This document shows, in pieces, positions 8,075-15,723 of a stretch of DNA of 41,851 nt. Position 1 is the stretch's first letter, and each line of letters opens with the position of its first letter. Where the stretch lies: the NCBI GenBank assembly GCA_024694565.1, contig JAILJR010000223.1:1-41851 (forward strand), read 5' to 3'. The notes beneath the pieces are model-generated. The model was not told the DNA's origin, made no database searches, and saw only the letters and a program-made list of their open reading frames with translations. The DNA is from Butyrivibrio sp. GTDB taxonomy: Bacteria > Bacillota > Clostridia > Lachnospirales > Lachnospiraceae. The translations under genes were made by a program, and so were the position numbers.

Positions 8075-9421
8075 ATGCCACAGGGCTTTGATGACAAGAA
8101 CGAAAAGCTGGCGGACACCGGCTTTATCATAGAAAAGATAAAGCAGCGTCCCATCAACAGAAAAAAACTGCTCAGAAGAACTGCCATAACCTTCTTCCTG
8201 GCCATAATCTTTGGTATTGTTGCCTGCTTCACATTCCTGCTTTTACAGCCTGTGTTCAGCGACAGACTTTACCCGGAGGCCCAGCCTGAACCGGTCTCAC
8301 TCCCTGAAGAAAACGTTCAGAACGAACTCACCCCGGAGGAGATGTATGCTGCTGACAGTGCAATTGCAGCCAGTGAAGCTCTCAGTCTGGAGGCAACACA
8401 GAAGGACCAGATTGACCAGGCGATTGCATCATACTCATTTAACGCCTCAGATTACAACAAGATGATGTCGTCCCTTAAGTCCGTTGCCAGCGATGTGGGA
8501 AAGAGTATTGTCACAGTGACGGCTGTCACAAACGACACCAACTGGTTCAGCGATTCCTTTGAAAGCAGTGGTCAGGCATCAGGAGTTATCATAGCCAACA
8601 ATGGAACAAACTACTTCATAGCGGTTCCCTCTTCTGCCATCAAAAACGCAGAAAAAATCAGGATCACCTTCTTCGATGGTTCGGTGGCAACTGCACGATT
8701 AAGCCTTACAGACAATATAACCGGCATAAGCGTCATAAGTGTACGCCTTAATGCTCTTTCCGAGACGACAAGAGAAAAGGTACTTACTTCACAGCTTGGA
8801 AGTTCAAATTCAGGAAATCTCACAGGCCTTCCCGTGATTGCTGTGGGAAGCCCCATAGGTATCCAGGGCTCCATCTCCTACGGTATCATCACTTCGGAAA
8901 AGACACCCCTCGGACTTGAGGACTCCTACTACAAGCTAATTACAACAGACATCTACGGAAGTTCTCTTGGTACCGGCGTTCTTGCAAATTTAAGCGGCCA
9001 GGTCATAGGACTTATCGACATGTCCTACAACACCAAGGATCTGCCAAACCATATCTGTGCCATAGGCATCACTGAGCTGAAATCTCTTTTTGAGGACCTC
9101 TCAAACGGCCGTGACAGGGCTTACCTTGGAGTTCATGGTACCACCATCCCGGGCGACATCCTCACTCAGATGGAGATCCCTCAGGGAGCCTATATAAAGC
9201 ATACAGAAATGGATTCCCCTGCAATGCAGGCAGGTATACAGAGCGGAGATATCATCACTTCGATCAACGGAGTCGATGTGTTATCCTATGAGCAGTTCAT
9301 ATCAAGACTTGAACAATGCTCTCCTGATGATATAATAACAATCACTGTAATGAGACAGTCCCCCACAGGATACGTTGAACTGGAGATAGAGGCCACCCTC
9401 TCATCCTCCACCGGTGAATAA
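8075..9421 (+). CDS. Membrane-anchored HtrA/DegP-like protein with PDZ domain, catalytic triad not conserved
   Basis: The 448-residue protein has a cytoplasmic N-terminus, one membrane segment (about 36-58), an extracellular acidic linker, a trypsin-like fold (about 134-345) and one PDZ domain (about 348-445; YLGVHGTTIPGDI, SPAMQAGIQSGDIITSINGV). The fold is recognised from the spacing of ASGVII, IAVGSPIGIQGSISYGIIT and the TTDIYG...LANLSGQVIGL region. The three catalytic positions appear lost: the His site reads FIAVPSSAI (Ser), the Asp site reads DNITGISV (Gly217), and the GNSGGPL serine site reads SSLGTGVL (Gly299). It is probably a pseudoprotease or scaffold. It is cotranscribed with yhaM (24-base gap). 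GGAAGG lies about 12 bases before the ATG, a rather long spacing. Confidence 0.8.
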   Translation: MPQGFDDKNEKLADTGFIIEKIKQRPINRKKLLRRTAITFFLAIIFGIVACFTFLLLQPVFSDRLYPEAQPEPVSLPEENVQNELTPEEMYAADSAIAASEALSLEATQKDQIDQAIASYSFNASDYNKMMSSLKSVASDVGKSIVTVTAVTNDTNWFSDSFESSGQASGVIIANNGTNYFIAVPSSAIKNAEKIRITFFDGSVATARLSLTDNITGISVISVRLNALSETTREKVLTSQLGSSNSGNLTGLPVIAVGSPIGIQGSISYGIITSEKTPLGLEDSYYKLITTDIYGSSLGTGVLANLSGQVIGLIDMSYNTKDLPNHICAIGITELKSLFEDLSNGRDRAYLGVHGTTIPGDILTQMEIPQGAYIKHTEMDSPAMQAGIQSGDIITSINGVDVLSYEQFISRLEQCSPDDIITITVMRQSPTGYVELEIEATLSSSTGE

Positions 9422-9445
9422 TATTCAACAGAAACGAGGAAATTT

Positions 9446-10390
9446 ATGAAATTTATCAAAGATCTTAACCCCGGAGACAGAATAGCTGACATCTACATGT
9501 GTAAGCACAAGCAGGCAGCCACCACAAAAAATGGCAAGGACTATTTCTCCGTCACTCTTCAGGACAAGACAGGTGTTGTTGATGCCAAGATCTGGGAGCC
9601 CAACAGCGATGGAATCGATGAATTTGAAGCTCCGGACTGCATAGATGTCTTCGGTGAAGTCACAAGCTTTAACGGGGCGCTTCAGATCAACATCAAGCGC
9701 GCGAGGAAATGCCGCGAGGGTGAATATGATCTCGCCAATTATCTCCCCGTGTCAGCAAAGGACAATGACCGGATGTTTGAAGAGCTGCTCGGGATCATCA
9801 ATTCCATTCAAAATCCTTATCTCAAAAAGCTCCTTCAGAAGTTTTTTGTCGAAGACAAGAAGTTCATCGAGCTTTTCCGCAAGTCAAGTGCGGCTAAGAC
9901 CGTACATCACGGCTTTATAGGAGGACTTCTAGAGCATACGCTCAGCGTGACAAAGCTCTGCGATTATATGTGCAGCGCCTACCCGGCTCTTAAGAGAGAC
10001 CTTCTCATCACTGCAGCAATATTCCATGACATAGGCAAGGTACGTGAGCTCAGTCTCTTCCCTCTCAACGATTACACCGATGAAGGGCAGTTCCTCGGAC
10101 ACATCGTCATGGGCTGTGAAATGATCGGGGAAAAGGCCAAAGAGATAGACGGCTTTCCTCTCATTCTTAAGCAGGAGCTTCAGCACTGCATCCTGGCACA
10201 CCACGGGGAGTTTGAGTATGGTTCTCCCAAAAAGCCCGCCATCATGGAAGCTGTTGCGCTTAACCTCGCAGACAACACCGATGCCAAAATGGAGACCTTT
10301 ACAGAGCTCCTTAATGCTATAACCACCCCCGGCTGGCAGGGATATAATAAATTTTTCGAAACCAACATCTACGAGACAAGGATTGACTGA
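9446..10390 (+). CDS. yhaM: 3'-5' exoribonuclease YhaM family
   Basis: The 314-residue protein combines an N-terminal OB-fold nucleic acid-binding domain (about 10-90; KDYFSVTLQDKTGVVDAKIW) with an HD phosphohydrolase domain. Metal-ligand candidates are HH154-155, His164 in GGLLEHT, the HD pair at 194-195 in FHDIGK, His219, HH252-253 and Asp276. This is the full length and order of Bacillus YhaM, which trims RNA (and some DNA) 3' ends with Mn2+ or Co2+. The start ATG has GAGG about 8 bases upstream. It lies downstream of the HtrA-like gene and ends at a strong hairpin terminator. Confidence 0.93.
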   Translation: MKFIKDLNPGDRIADIYMCKHKQAATTKNGKDYFSVTLQDKTGVVDAKIWEPNSDGIDEFEAPDCIDVFGEVTSFNGALQINIKRARKCREGEYDLANYLPVSAKDNDRMFEELLGIINSIQNPYLKKLLQKFFVEDKKFIELFRKSSAAKTVHHGFIGGLLEHTLSVTKLCDYMCSAYPALKRDLLITAAIFHDIGKVRELSLFPLNDYTDEGQFLGHIVMGCEMIGEKAKEIDGFPLILKQELQHCILAHHGEFEYGSPKKPAIMEAVALNLADNTDAKMETFTELLNAITTPGWQGYNKFFETNIYETRID

Positions 10391-10408
10391 ACAAAAGTAC
10401 AAAAAATA

Positions 10409-10446
10409 CAGGGGACGGCTCTTAATTAAGTGCCGTCCCCTGTTTT
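10409..10446. terminator. Bidirectional intrinsic terminator
   Basis: CAGGGGACGGC (10409-10419) pairs with GCCGTCCCCTG (10432-10442), with a self-complementary CTTAATTAAG at the tip. It is followed by TTTT on the plus strand and preceded by an A-rich run that gives T-rich RNA on the minus strand. It separates the convergent yhaM and aminotransferase genes and can serve both. Confidence 0.9.
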
Positions 10447-10458
10447 GTCTTGATGCTG

Positions 10459-11616
10459 TCAGAGCCTTGAAATAAATCTCTCAAGCCGCTCCATTGCAGC
10501 TTTTAAATTGTCAAGTGAATATGCATAGGACACTCTGATGTAGCCTTCCCCGCAATCGCCGAAAGCTGTACCCGGAACAACTGCAAGCTTCTCCTCTTTT
10601 AAAAGCTTTGTACAGAAATCCTCGCTGCTCATTCCGAATTTCTTTATACACGGAAATACATAGAACGCTCCGAAGGGTTCAAAGCAGGGAAGCCCTATCC
10701 TCTCAAATTCACTGAGAAGATATCTCCTCCTGTGGTTGTACTGCTCCTTCATGATCCTTACATCCTCGTCCCCGTTTTTGAGTGCCTCGACAGCCGCATA
10801 CTGGCTGGTCGTAGGTGCACACATTATGGCGAACTGATGAATCTTTACCATCTGGTTTATGATGACTTCAGGACCACAGGCATAGCCAAGCCTCCAGCCC
10901 GTCATTGCATATGCCTTGGAAAAACCATTGATCAGGATCGTCCTTTCCTTCATTCCGGGCAGGGCGATAATCGAAAAATGCTTTCCGCTGTAGGTAAGCT
11001 CACCGTAAATCTCATCAGATATCACATAGAGATCCTTCTCTCTGACAACCCTTGCGATCTCTTCAAGGTCTTCCTTTTCCATTATTGCCCCGGTTGGGTT
11101 GTTGGGGAAGGGAAGCACCAGAATCTTTGTCCTCTCTGTCACCTTGTCGAGCACTTCCTGTGCGGTAAGCCTGAACTGATTCTTCTCCTTGAGCTCGATT
11201 ATCACAGGTCTTGCATCAGCCAGGATAGCACATGGCTCATAGGAAACATAGCTGGGCTGCGGAATAAGCACTTCATCGCCCGGATCAATCATGGCCCTGA
11301 GGGCAAGATCGATTGCCTCTGACCCTCCTACTGTTATGAAGACCTCCTTCAGAGGGTCATAGGTTACCCCCTGAGTCCTCTTTAAATATCTTGATATTTC
11401 TGTTCGAAGCTCCTTCAGCCCCGAATTTGAAGTGTAAAAGGTTTTGCCCTTTTCAAGGGAATAGATACCCTCGTCCCTGATATGCCAGGGAGTATCAAAG
11501 TCAGGCTCGCCAACTCCCAGTGATATTGCCCCTTCTGTCTCAAGAACTATGTCAAAAAACTTTCTAATGCCCGAAGGCTTGATATCAATTACTTTTTTTC
11601 CTACCGGATCTCTCAT
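10459..11616 (-). CDS. PLP-dependent class I aminotransferase
   Basis: A 385-residue fold-type I aminotransferase of the aspartate/aromatic subgroup. Landmarks are SLGVGEPDFDTP near the N-terminus, the cofactor-contact stretch VGGSEAIDLAL, PNNPTGA (171-177), DEIYGEL (201-207), and the Schiff-base lysine Lys234 in NGFSKAYAMTGWRLG. It transfers amino groups between an amino acid and a 2-oxo acid; the substrate cannot be settled from sequence. Its ATG overlaps the stop of the Lrp gene by 4 bases (ATGA), so translation is coupled. This suggests the Lrp-type protein senses the amino acid the enzyme handles. Confidence 0.9.
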   Translation of the reverse strand: MRDPVGKKVIDIKPSGIRKFFDIVLETEGAISLGVGEPDFDTPWHIRDEGIYSLEKGKTFYTSNSGLKELRTEISRYLKRTQGVTYDPLKEVFITVGGSEAIDLALRAMIDPGDEVLIPQPSYVSYEPCAILADARPVIIELKEKNQFRLTAQEVLDKVTERTKILVLPFPNNPTGAIMEKEDLEEIARVVREKDLYVISDEIYGELTYSGKHFSIIALPGMKERTILINGFSKAYAMTGWRLGYACGPEVIINQMVKIHQFAIMCAPTTSQYAAVEALKNGDEDVRIMKEQYNHRRRYLLSEFERIGLPCFEPFGAFYVFPCIKKFGMSSEDFCTKLLKEEKLAVVPGTAFGDCGEGYIRVSYAYSLDNLKAAMERLERFISRL

Positions 11617-12101
11617 GGTGATACAATCTCCCTTGTGTCTTCATTCTTCTTTGCAAGTATAGTGCCATGGTCCTTATATTTTTTCAGAATGAAGTGTGTA
11701 GCTGTGCTAAGGACAGTGTCGAGGGTCGAGAGCTTGTTGCTGACGAAGCTTGCAACCTCCTGCAATGTCTTGCCCTCCAGAATTACCATGAGGTCAAAAC
11801 CGCCGCTCATCAGATAGACGCTGGTAACCTCCGGATATTTGTAAATCCTCTCAGCTATGGAATCAAAGCCAAGCCCCCTCTGAGGAGTTACCTTGACCTC
11901 AATCAGAGCATTCACCTTCTCCTTACTGGTCTTGGACCAGTCTATCATCGTATGGTAGCCGCAGATTATCCCCTCTTCCTCAAGCGCCTTCAGCTCATTC
12001 GCCACAAGGACCTCATCCGCACCCAAAAGCACGCTCAGCTCATGGACATCGATCCGGCTGTTCTTCTCAATAATATTCAGAATCTCTTCTCTTGTACTCA
12101 T
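11613..12101 (-). CDS. Lrp/AsnC-family transcriptional regulator
   Basis: The 162-residue protein has an N-terminal winged HTH (residues 1-55; LNIIEKNSRIDVHELSVLLGADEVLVANELKALEE, quoted here only as the region, with DVHELSVLLG as its core) and a C-terminal RAM/AsnC ligand-binding domain (about 65-145; VTPQRGLGFDSIAERIYKYP, SGGFDLMVILEG). Such proteins form dimers to octamers that respond to amino acids. The stop overlaps the aminotransferase start, forming a two-gene operon. Upstream is a 56-base gap to the AIR-synthase-like gene on the same strand. The effector is unknown. Confidence 0.9.
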   Translation of the reverse strand: MSTREEILNIIEKNSRIDVHELSVLLGADEVLVANELKALEEEGIICGYHTMIDWSKTSKEKVNALIEVKVTPQRGLGFDSIAERIYKYPEVTSVYLMSGGFDLMVILEGKTLQEVASFVSNKLSTLDTVLSTATHFILKKYKDHGTILAKKNEDTREIVSP

Positions 12102-12157
12102 TCCTTAGCATCCCCCTGTAAGAATTATCTTTGCAATTCTTATCATTATATCAGACT

Positions 12158-13132
12158 TTAAAGCACTTTGTGAACCTCATCAGCCCCGGGAAGTTCAAGA
12201 TAACGCTCCTCACCCTCATTGATAATGATGCGGTCGTTTCCCTCCTTTAAGTGTCCTATGACCTTGCAGTTAATATCATTCTTTCTGAAGCACTCCAGCA
12301 TAAGATCAGGGTCTTTTGCAGTAATTAAAAGTGCTCCTCCTGATATCAGAACATAGGGATTGAGTTCAAAAAACTCGCAGATCTCTATGGTCTCCTGTCT
12401 GATGGGAATGGCCTTTAAGTCTGCCACAAGACCTGCCCCTGCCCTTTCTGCAATCTCCCACAGCCCTGCAAAGACTCCTCCCTGGGAGATGTCATGCACA
12501 GAGCTTGCCCCGCACTTTGCTGCGATTCCGGCTGCCTGCCTGATGTCAAGCATGTACTTAAATCCGGCTGCCTCCTCGATGAAGGGGACTGGATATCTTG
12601 CTATCAGGTCACTCTTTTTTTCCTGTGCTATCATAGCCGTTCCCTCGAGCGCTGCAAAGCCTGTCATAATAATGGCCTCTCCCACGGCTCCTCGGCCCCG
12701 GCACAAAACCTTTTTGGGATCGTCGCAAAAGCCCACTGCAGAAGCACTCACAACAGCCCGGTTTACTAAGGTCGTAACCTCTGTATGACCGCCTGCATAT
12801 ACTGTCCCCACTGTTTTTGCTGCTTCTATGGCTCCGGATACAATCTCCCTGATCTCTTTCTCCTCAGAATCCACGGGAAGGAGTATGGATAATGTGACGT
12901 GGTCCGGATCTATTCCCTGAGAAACAAGACCCGCGGCTGCCTTCATCACAGCGTAAAAGCCCGGATCCGACACATTTTGCGTCACCGTTGACAAAACGCT
13001 GTATACTTCTCCATTTTCAGAAAAAGCGCAGTCTTTCCCTACAGCTGCGCTTTTTACCCCTTTAAATTCTGTTCTTATCTGCTTAAAAACTGAGCGTTTA
13101 AGAGTATTCTCAGTTACTTTTCCTATTCTCAT
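12158..13132 (-). CDS. AIR synthase-related (PurM/HypE-like) protein
   Basis: A 324-residue protein with the two-domain PurM fold: an N-terminal ATP-binding half (AVGKDCAF, then STVTQNVSDPGFYAVMKAAA and VGTVYAGGHTEVTT) and a C-terminal half with HDISQGGVFAGLWEIAERAG and a glycine-rich SGGALLI. Relatives include HypE, ThiL and SelD, all of which use ATP to activate a substrate. No other hydrogenase-maturation genes occur here and the C-terminus (GADEVHKVL) lacks the Cys-terminated tail of true HypE, so this is better called an orphan family member. Substrate unknown. It is 20 bases downstream of the VanW gene and upstream of the lrp/aminotransferase pair. Confidence 0.8.
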   Translation of the reverse strand: MRIGKVTENTLKRSVFKQIRTEFKGVKSAAVGKDCAFSENGEVYSVLSTVTQNVSDPGFYAVMKAAAGLVSQGIDPDHVTLSILLPVDSEEKEIREIVSGAIEAAKTVGTVYAGGHTEVTTLVNRAVVSASAVGFCDDPKKVLCRGRGAVGEAIIMTGFAALEGTAMIAQEKKSDLIARYPVPFIEEAAGFKYMLDIRQAAGIAAKCGASSVHDISQGGVFAGLWEIAERAGAGLVADLKAIPIRQETIEICEFFELNPYVLISGGALLITAKDPDLMLECFRKNDINCKVIGHLKEGNDRIIINEGEERYLELPGADEVHKVL

Positions 13133-13152
13133 GGCTACCTGGATGATCCCTT

Positions 13153-14922
13153 TTATTCTGTCTTTATAATCTCAGCCGTATCTACCGGAGCCGGCGCCTG
13201 TTCAGGAGCTGGGGCCGGTGCCGGGGCTGGGGCTGGAGCAGGCGCCGGTGCCGGAGTTTGCTCCGCAGGTGCAGGAGCTGCCTGAGGCTGCGCTGAAGCA
13301 TCTGCCGGTGCCGGAGCCGGAGCAGGCGCCGGGGCTGCTGCATCTGCAGGTGCAGCAGCTGCAGTTTCTGCCGGAGCCCCTTCCTGTGCTGCAGCTGCTG
13401 CCTGCTGCTGAAGCTGGGCATTGGCAGCATTGACCGCGTCGTTGGCTGCCTGCATTGCAGCCTCCGCTCCCTCGGTTCCGGCTGCGCTTATTGCATTTGA
13501 AAGTGCACCGGCTACAGCCTTGACCGTTCCAAGATCACCTGTTGCAATGGCAGCTTGAAGCTGAGCCACGGTATTAGCGTCTGTGCCGCCTGTACCGACA
13601 GTTACAATTCTTGGAACCATCTTATAATTACTTGAATTTACAACCTCTTTGGTAGTCTGACCATTTTCGGTTACTATCTTCCACAGCTGAGCCTTGTATC
13701 CAAGGTGCGCAGACTGGGTTCCCACATAGCCAATCTTGTGTGATCCGTCTGTCACATACTGGTCAGCAGATGCAGGTATTGTCTCAAGGACCTCACTCTC
13801 AAATGACACCTTCCTTGAAGGGTTCCTGGTCTCAACACCATATATTGTAAAAGATATGGTCTTATCTGCCGTAGTATGACCTTCTATATAAATCGGATAA
13901 TCCGTGCTGTTTACAAATCTGAAGTTCTTGCCGCCGGACTCTGCAATCGCCGCATCTTCAGAAGGATCTACGTAGTTAATTATCATAGAGTGGTTGTGTC
14001 TCTCGGTAACCTTCAGCTCCGCACGAAGCACAGCGTTATAAAGCGTTGTTGATACCTGACAGATACCGCCTCCAATACTCTCAACAACAAGTCCGTTAAG
14101 GTATGAACCGGCAGGAAAATAGCCATTTGCCTCAGTGAAGGGCGTAATGGTATCAAGAACAGAGAACTCCTCGCCGGGATATAGCATCGTTCCGTTTATC
14201 AGACGGCACCCGTTTGCCACATTGGCGCTTCGGGATGACCCCGACGACTTATAGCTGGTCTTGTATGTTCCAAGCACATCCTTTACTTTAGCAAGATCCT
14301 CCGCAGTTCCCTTTGGCACATCTGCGACAAAAGAAAGCTCTACAGTGTCATTCCCATTTCCGAACTCATTCTTTAGGAACTCTTCTATTCTTGCTACTGA
14401 ACCCTCCTGATCCACAACATATCCGGTCTGTCCTTCCTTGACCACAAAACCGGAATCTGTCCTTGTCAGACTGCAGTTCACTTTCTCCTGGTTAAATTCA
14501 GAAGCACATCTGCTGACAATCTGATTTACGGCATCTTCGTTATAGCCATATTCGATATTATAAGTATGTTTGTTGTACTCCAGATCCTTTAGTGCCTTGT
14601 ATCTCTGAATAACATTTCCCTGATGACCCAGGGCAAACGCCTTGGAAGCGACGTCTGTGTTACTCCAGTAAAGTCCCATATCACTCCCGCTTACCTGAAG
14701 CTTCTTGTCTTCACCTGCAGATATGGTAATGGTCTTGCCAAGCATTTCGTCTACAAATGCCGAGACAGCAGCATTAGCATCATTTACATTCATGCCTGAC
14801 ACATCAACCGGTCCGATAAATACTCCCTTGGCAATCACTCTGCCTGCTGCATATGCCCTGTTTCCGGGAATGAGCAGAACAACAGCCGCCATAAGGATCA
14901 GATACTTAAAAAACTTTTTCAT
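13153..14922 (-). CDS. VanW-family secreted protein with Ala/Pro-rich tail
   Basis: The 589-residue protein begins with a signal peptide (KKFFKYLILMAAVVLLIPGN, cleavage near AYA). A YoaR-like/PG-binding-4 domain (about 30-200) follows, then the VanW domain (about 240-390) with its signature ESIGGGICQVSTTLYNAVL and the His-Asn-His stretch RHNHS. The domain is linked to vancomycin-resistance clusters and cell-wall binding, but its biochemical role is unknown. From about residue 442 the chain is low-complexity, first Ala/Gln/Asn-rich and then a Pro-Ala tail (about 516-580). No sortase motif or surface-layer repeats are seen, so anchoring is unclear. It is divergent from the membrane protein at 14983. 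Confidence 0.88.
   Translation of the reverse strand: MKKFFKYLILMAAVVLLIPGNRAYAAGRVIAKGVFIGPVDVSGMNVNDANAAVSAFVDEMLGKTITISAGEDKKLQVSGSDMGLYWSNTDVASKAFALGHQGNVIQRYKALKDLEYNKHTYNIEYGYNEDAVNQIVSRCASEFNQEKVNCSLTRTDSGFVVKEGQTGYVVDQEGSVARIEEFLKNEFGNGNDTVELSFVADVPKGTAEDLAKVKDVLGTYKTSYKSSGSSRSANVANGCRLINGTMLYPGEEFSVLDTITPFTEANGYFPAGSYLNGLVVESIGGGICQVSTTLYNAVLRAELKVTERHNHSMIINYVDPSEDAAIAESGGKNFRFVNSTDYPIYIEGHTTADKTISFTIYGVETRNPSRKVSFESEVLETIPASADQYVTDGSHKIGYVGTQSAHLGYKAQLWKIVTENGQTTKEVVNSSNYKMVPRIVTVGTGGTDANTVAQLQAAIATGDLGTVKAVAGALSNAISAAGTEGAEAAMQAANDAVNAANAQLQQQAAAAAQEGAPAETAAAAPADAAAPAPAPAPAPADASAQPQAAPAPAEQTPAPAPAPAPAPAPAPAPEQAPAPVDTAEIIKTE
13181..13375 (-). repeat. Pro-Ala coding minisatellite in the VanW gene
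   Basis: The stretch is built from short degenerate GCTCCGGCN/GCCCCGGCN units (GCCGG, GGAGC and GGCTGG on the plus strand), coding for runs of PA. Such arrays change length by slippage. Unit changes in multiples of six bases would keep the frame, so length can vary between strains without breaking the gene. Confidence 0.7.
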
Positions 14923-14982
14923 AATACTTCCTCTGTGATATCATGTAAATAAAGACCCTCAATTTCTGAAAGGATATTATAG

Positions 14983-15597
14983 ATGAAATTCCCTTTTTTT
15001 ACAAGCTTCATACTTCTGGCAATTGTGGTGAATATATGTATGCGCAGAGTCACCAGAAAGGAAGAAGCGCGTGAAGAAGATTTCTGGGAGCGCGAATCGA
15101 GATCTAACTTTGTACGTAAAAAAAGTCTTGAGAACCTTGACTATGTCCATATACCGGTGGATCTGCTGCCATTTGGCACCGCCGGAGACAACGAGGTTCT
15201 GAAAAAGGCAGAGGAGGAACTTCTCCTCCTTAAAGACGAGAAGATTGTCAATCTCACAGGGATCACCAACACTGACCTTAAACTGGAATACGGCACAGCA
15301 AATATCACTCCCCTGTCCCAGTATGATCAGAATTATACAGCTTTAGTCCGTTCACTCCAGGCCTGGGGCAAGGAGCTCTACGACCGGGGAAGATATGAGG
15401 ATTCAGCAAATGTTCTGGAATTTGCAGTGAAGACCAGGACGGATATAACCGCTACCTACAGGATCCTTCTGGATCTCTACAGAACAAAGCTCGGCCTCAA
15501 CGAAGATGAGATCAAAAGAAAAACAGATGCTCTGATCCCCATCGCCAGGAACCTCAATTCACTCAGTAAAAATACAATTCTTAATATGCTTGAATAA
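14983..15597 (+). CDS. Unknown membrane-anchored protein, TPR-like C-terminal half
   Basis: I do not recognise a named family. The 204-residue protein starts with one membrane helix (about 4-20, PFFTSFILLAIVVNICM) and a highly charged segment (RRVTRKEEAREEDFWERESR). A middle part contains YVHIPVDLLPFG, and the C-terminal half has paired helices (about 115-200; ALVRSLQAWGKELYDRGRYE and TYRILLDLYRTKLGL) that look like one or two degenerate TPR units. AAAGGA lies about 9 bases before the ATG. It is a single-gene transcript divergent from the VanW gene and ends at a strong terminator. A role as an envelope scaffold is only a guess. Confidence 0.75.
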   Translation: MKFPFFTSFILLAIVVNICMRRVTRKEEAREEDFWERESRSNFVRKKSLENLDYVHIPVDLLPFGTAGDNEVLKKAEEELLLLKDEKIVNLTGITNTDLKLEYGTANITPLSQYDQNYTALVRSLQAWGKELYDRGRYEDSANVLEFAVKTRTDITATYRILLDLYRTKLGLNEDEIKRKTDALIPIARNLNSLSKNTILNMLE

Positions 15598-15604
15598 AGT
15601 TTAC

Positions 15605-15652
15605 AAAGAGCCGGACCAAATTCTGACAGGATTTGATCCGGCTCTTTTTCGC
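15605..15652 (+). terminator. Intrinsic terminator after the unknown membrane protein
   Basis: AAAGAGCCGGA (15605-15615) pairs with TCCGGCTCTTT (15637-15647). The stem continues after one mismatch with CAAAT/ATTTG, the loop is 9 bases, and TTTTT follows on the plus strand. Confidence 0.9.
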
Positions 15653-15723
15653 TCTTAAAGCTTTACAATTTTATTTCAGTTCAGGCCGGGAAACGCTTTA
15701 ATCGGCATTTCCCCAAAAAATCT

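Noticed and set aside
12158-13132. Calling the AIR-synthase-like gene hypE
   Set aside because: The C-terminal cysteine motif of HypE is missing and no hyp or hydrogenase genes are nearby.
13182-13433. Open frames on other frames and the opposite strand across the VanW tail
   Set aside because: They are artefacts of the GC-rich Pro-Ala repeat and show biased, low-complexity products.
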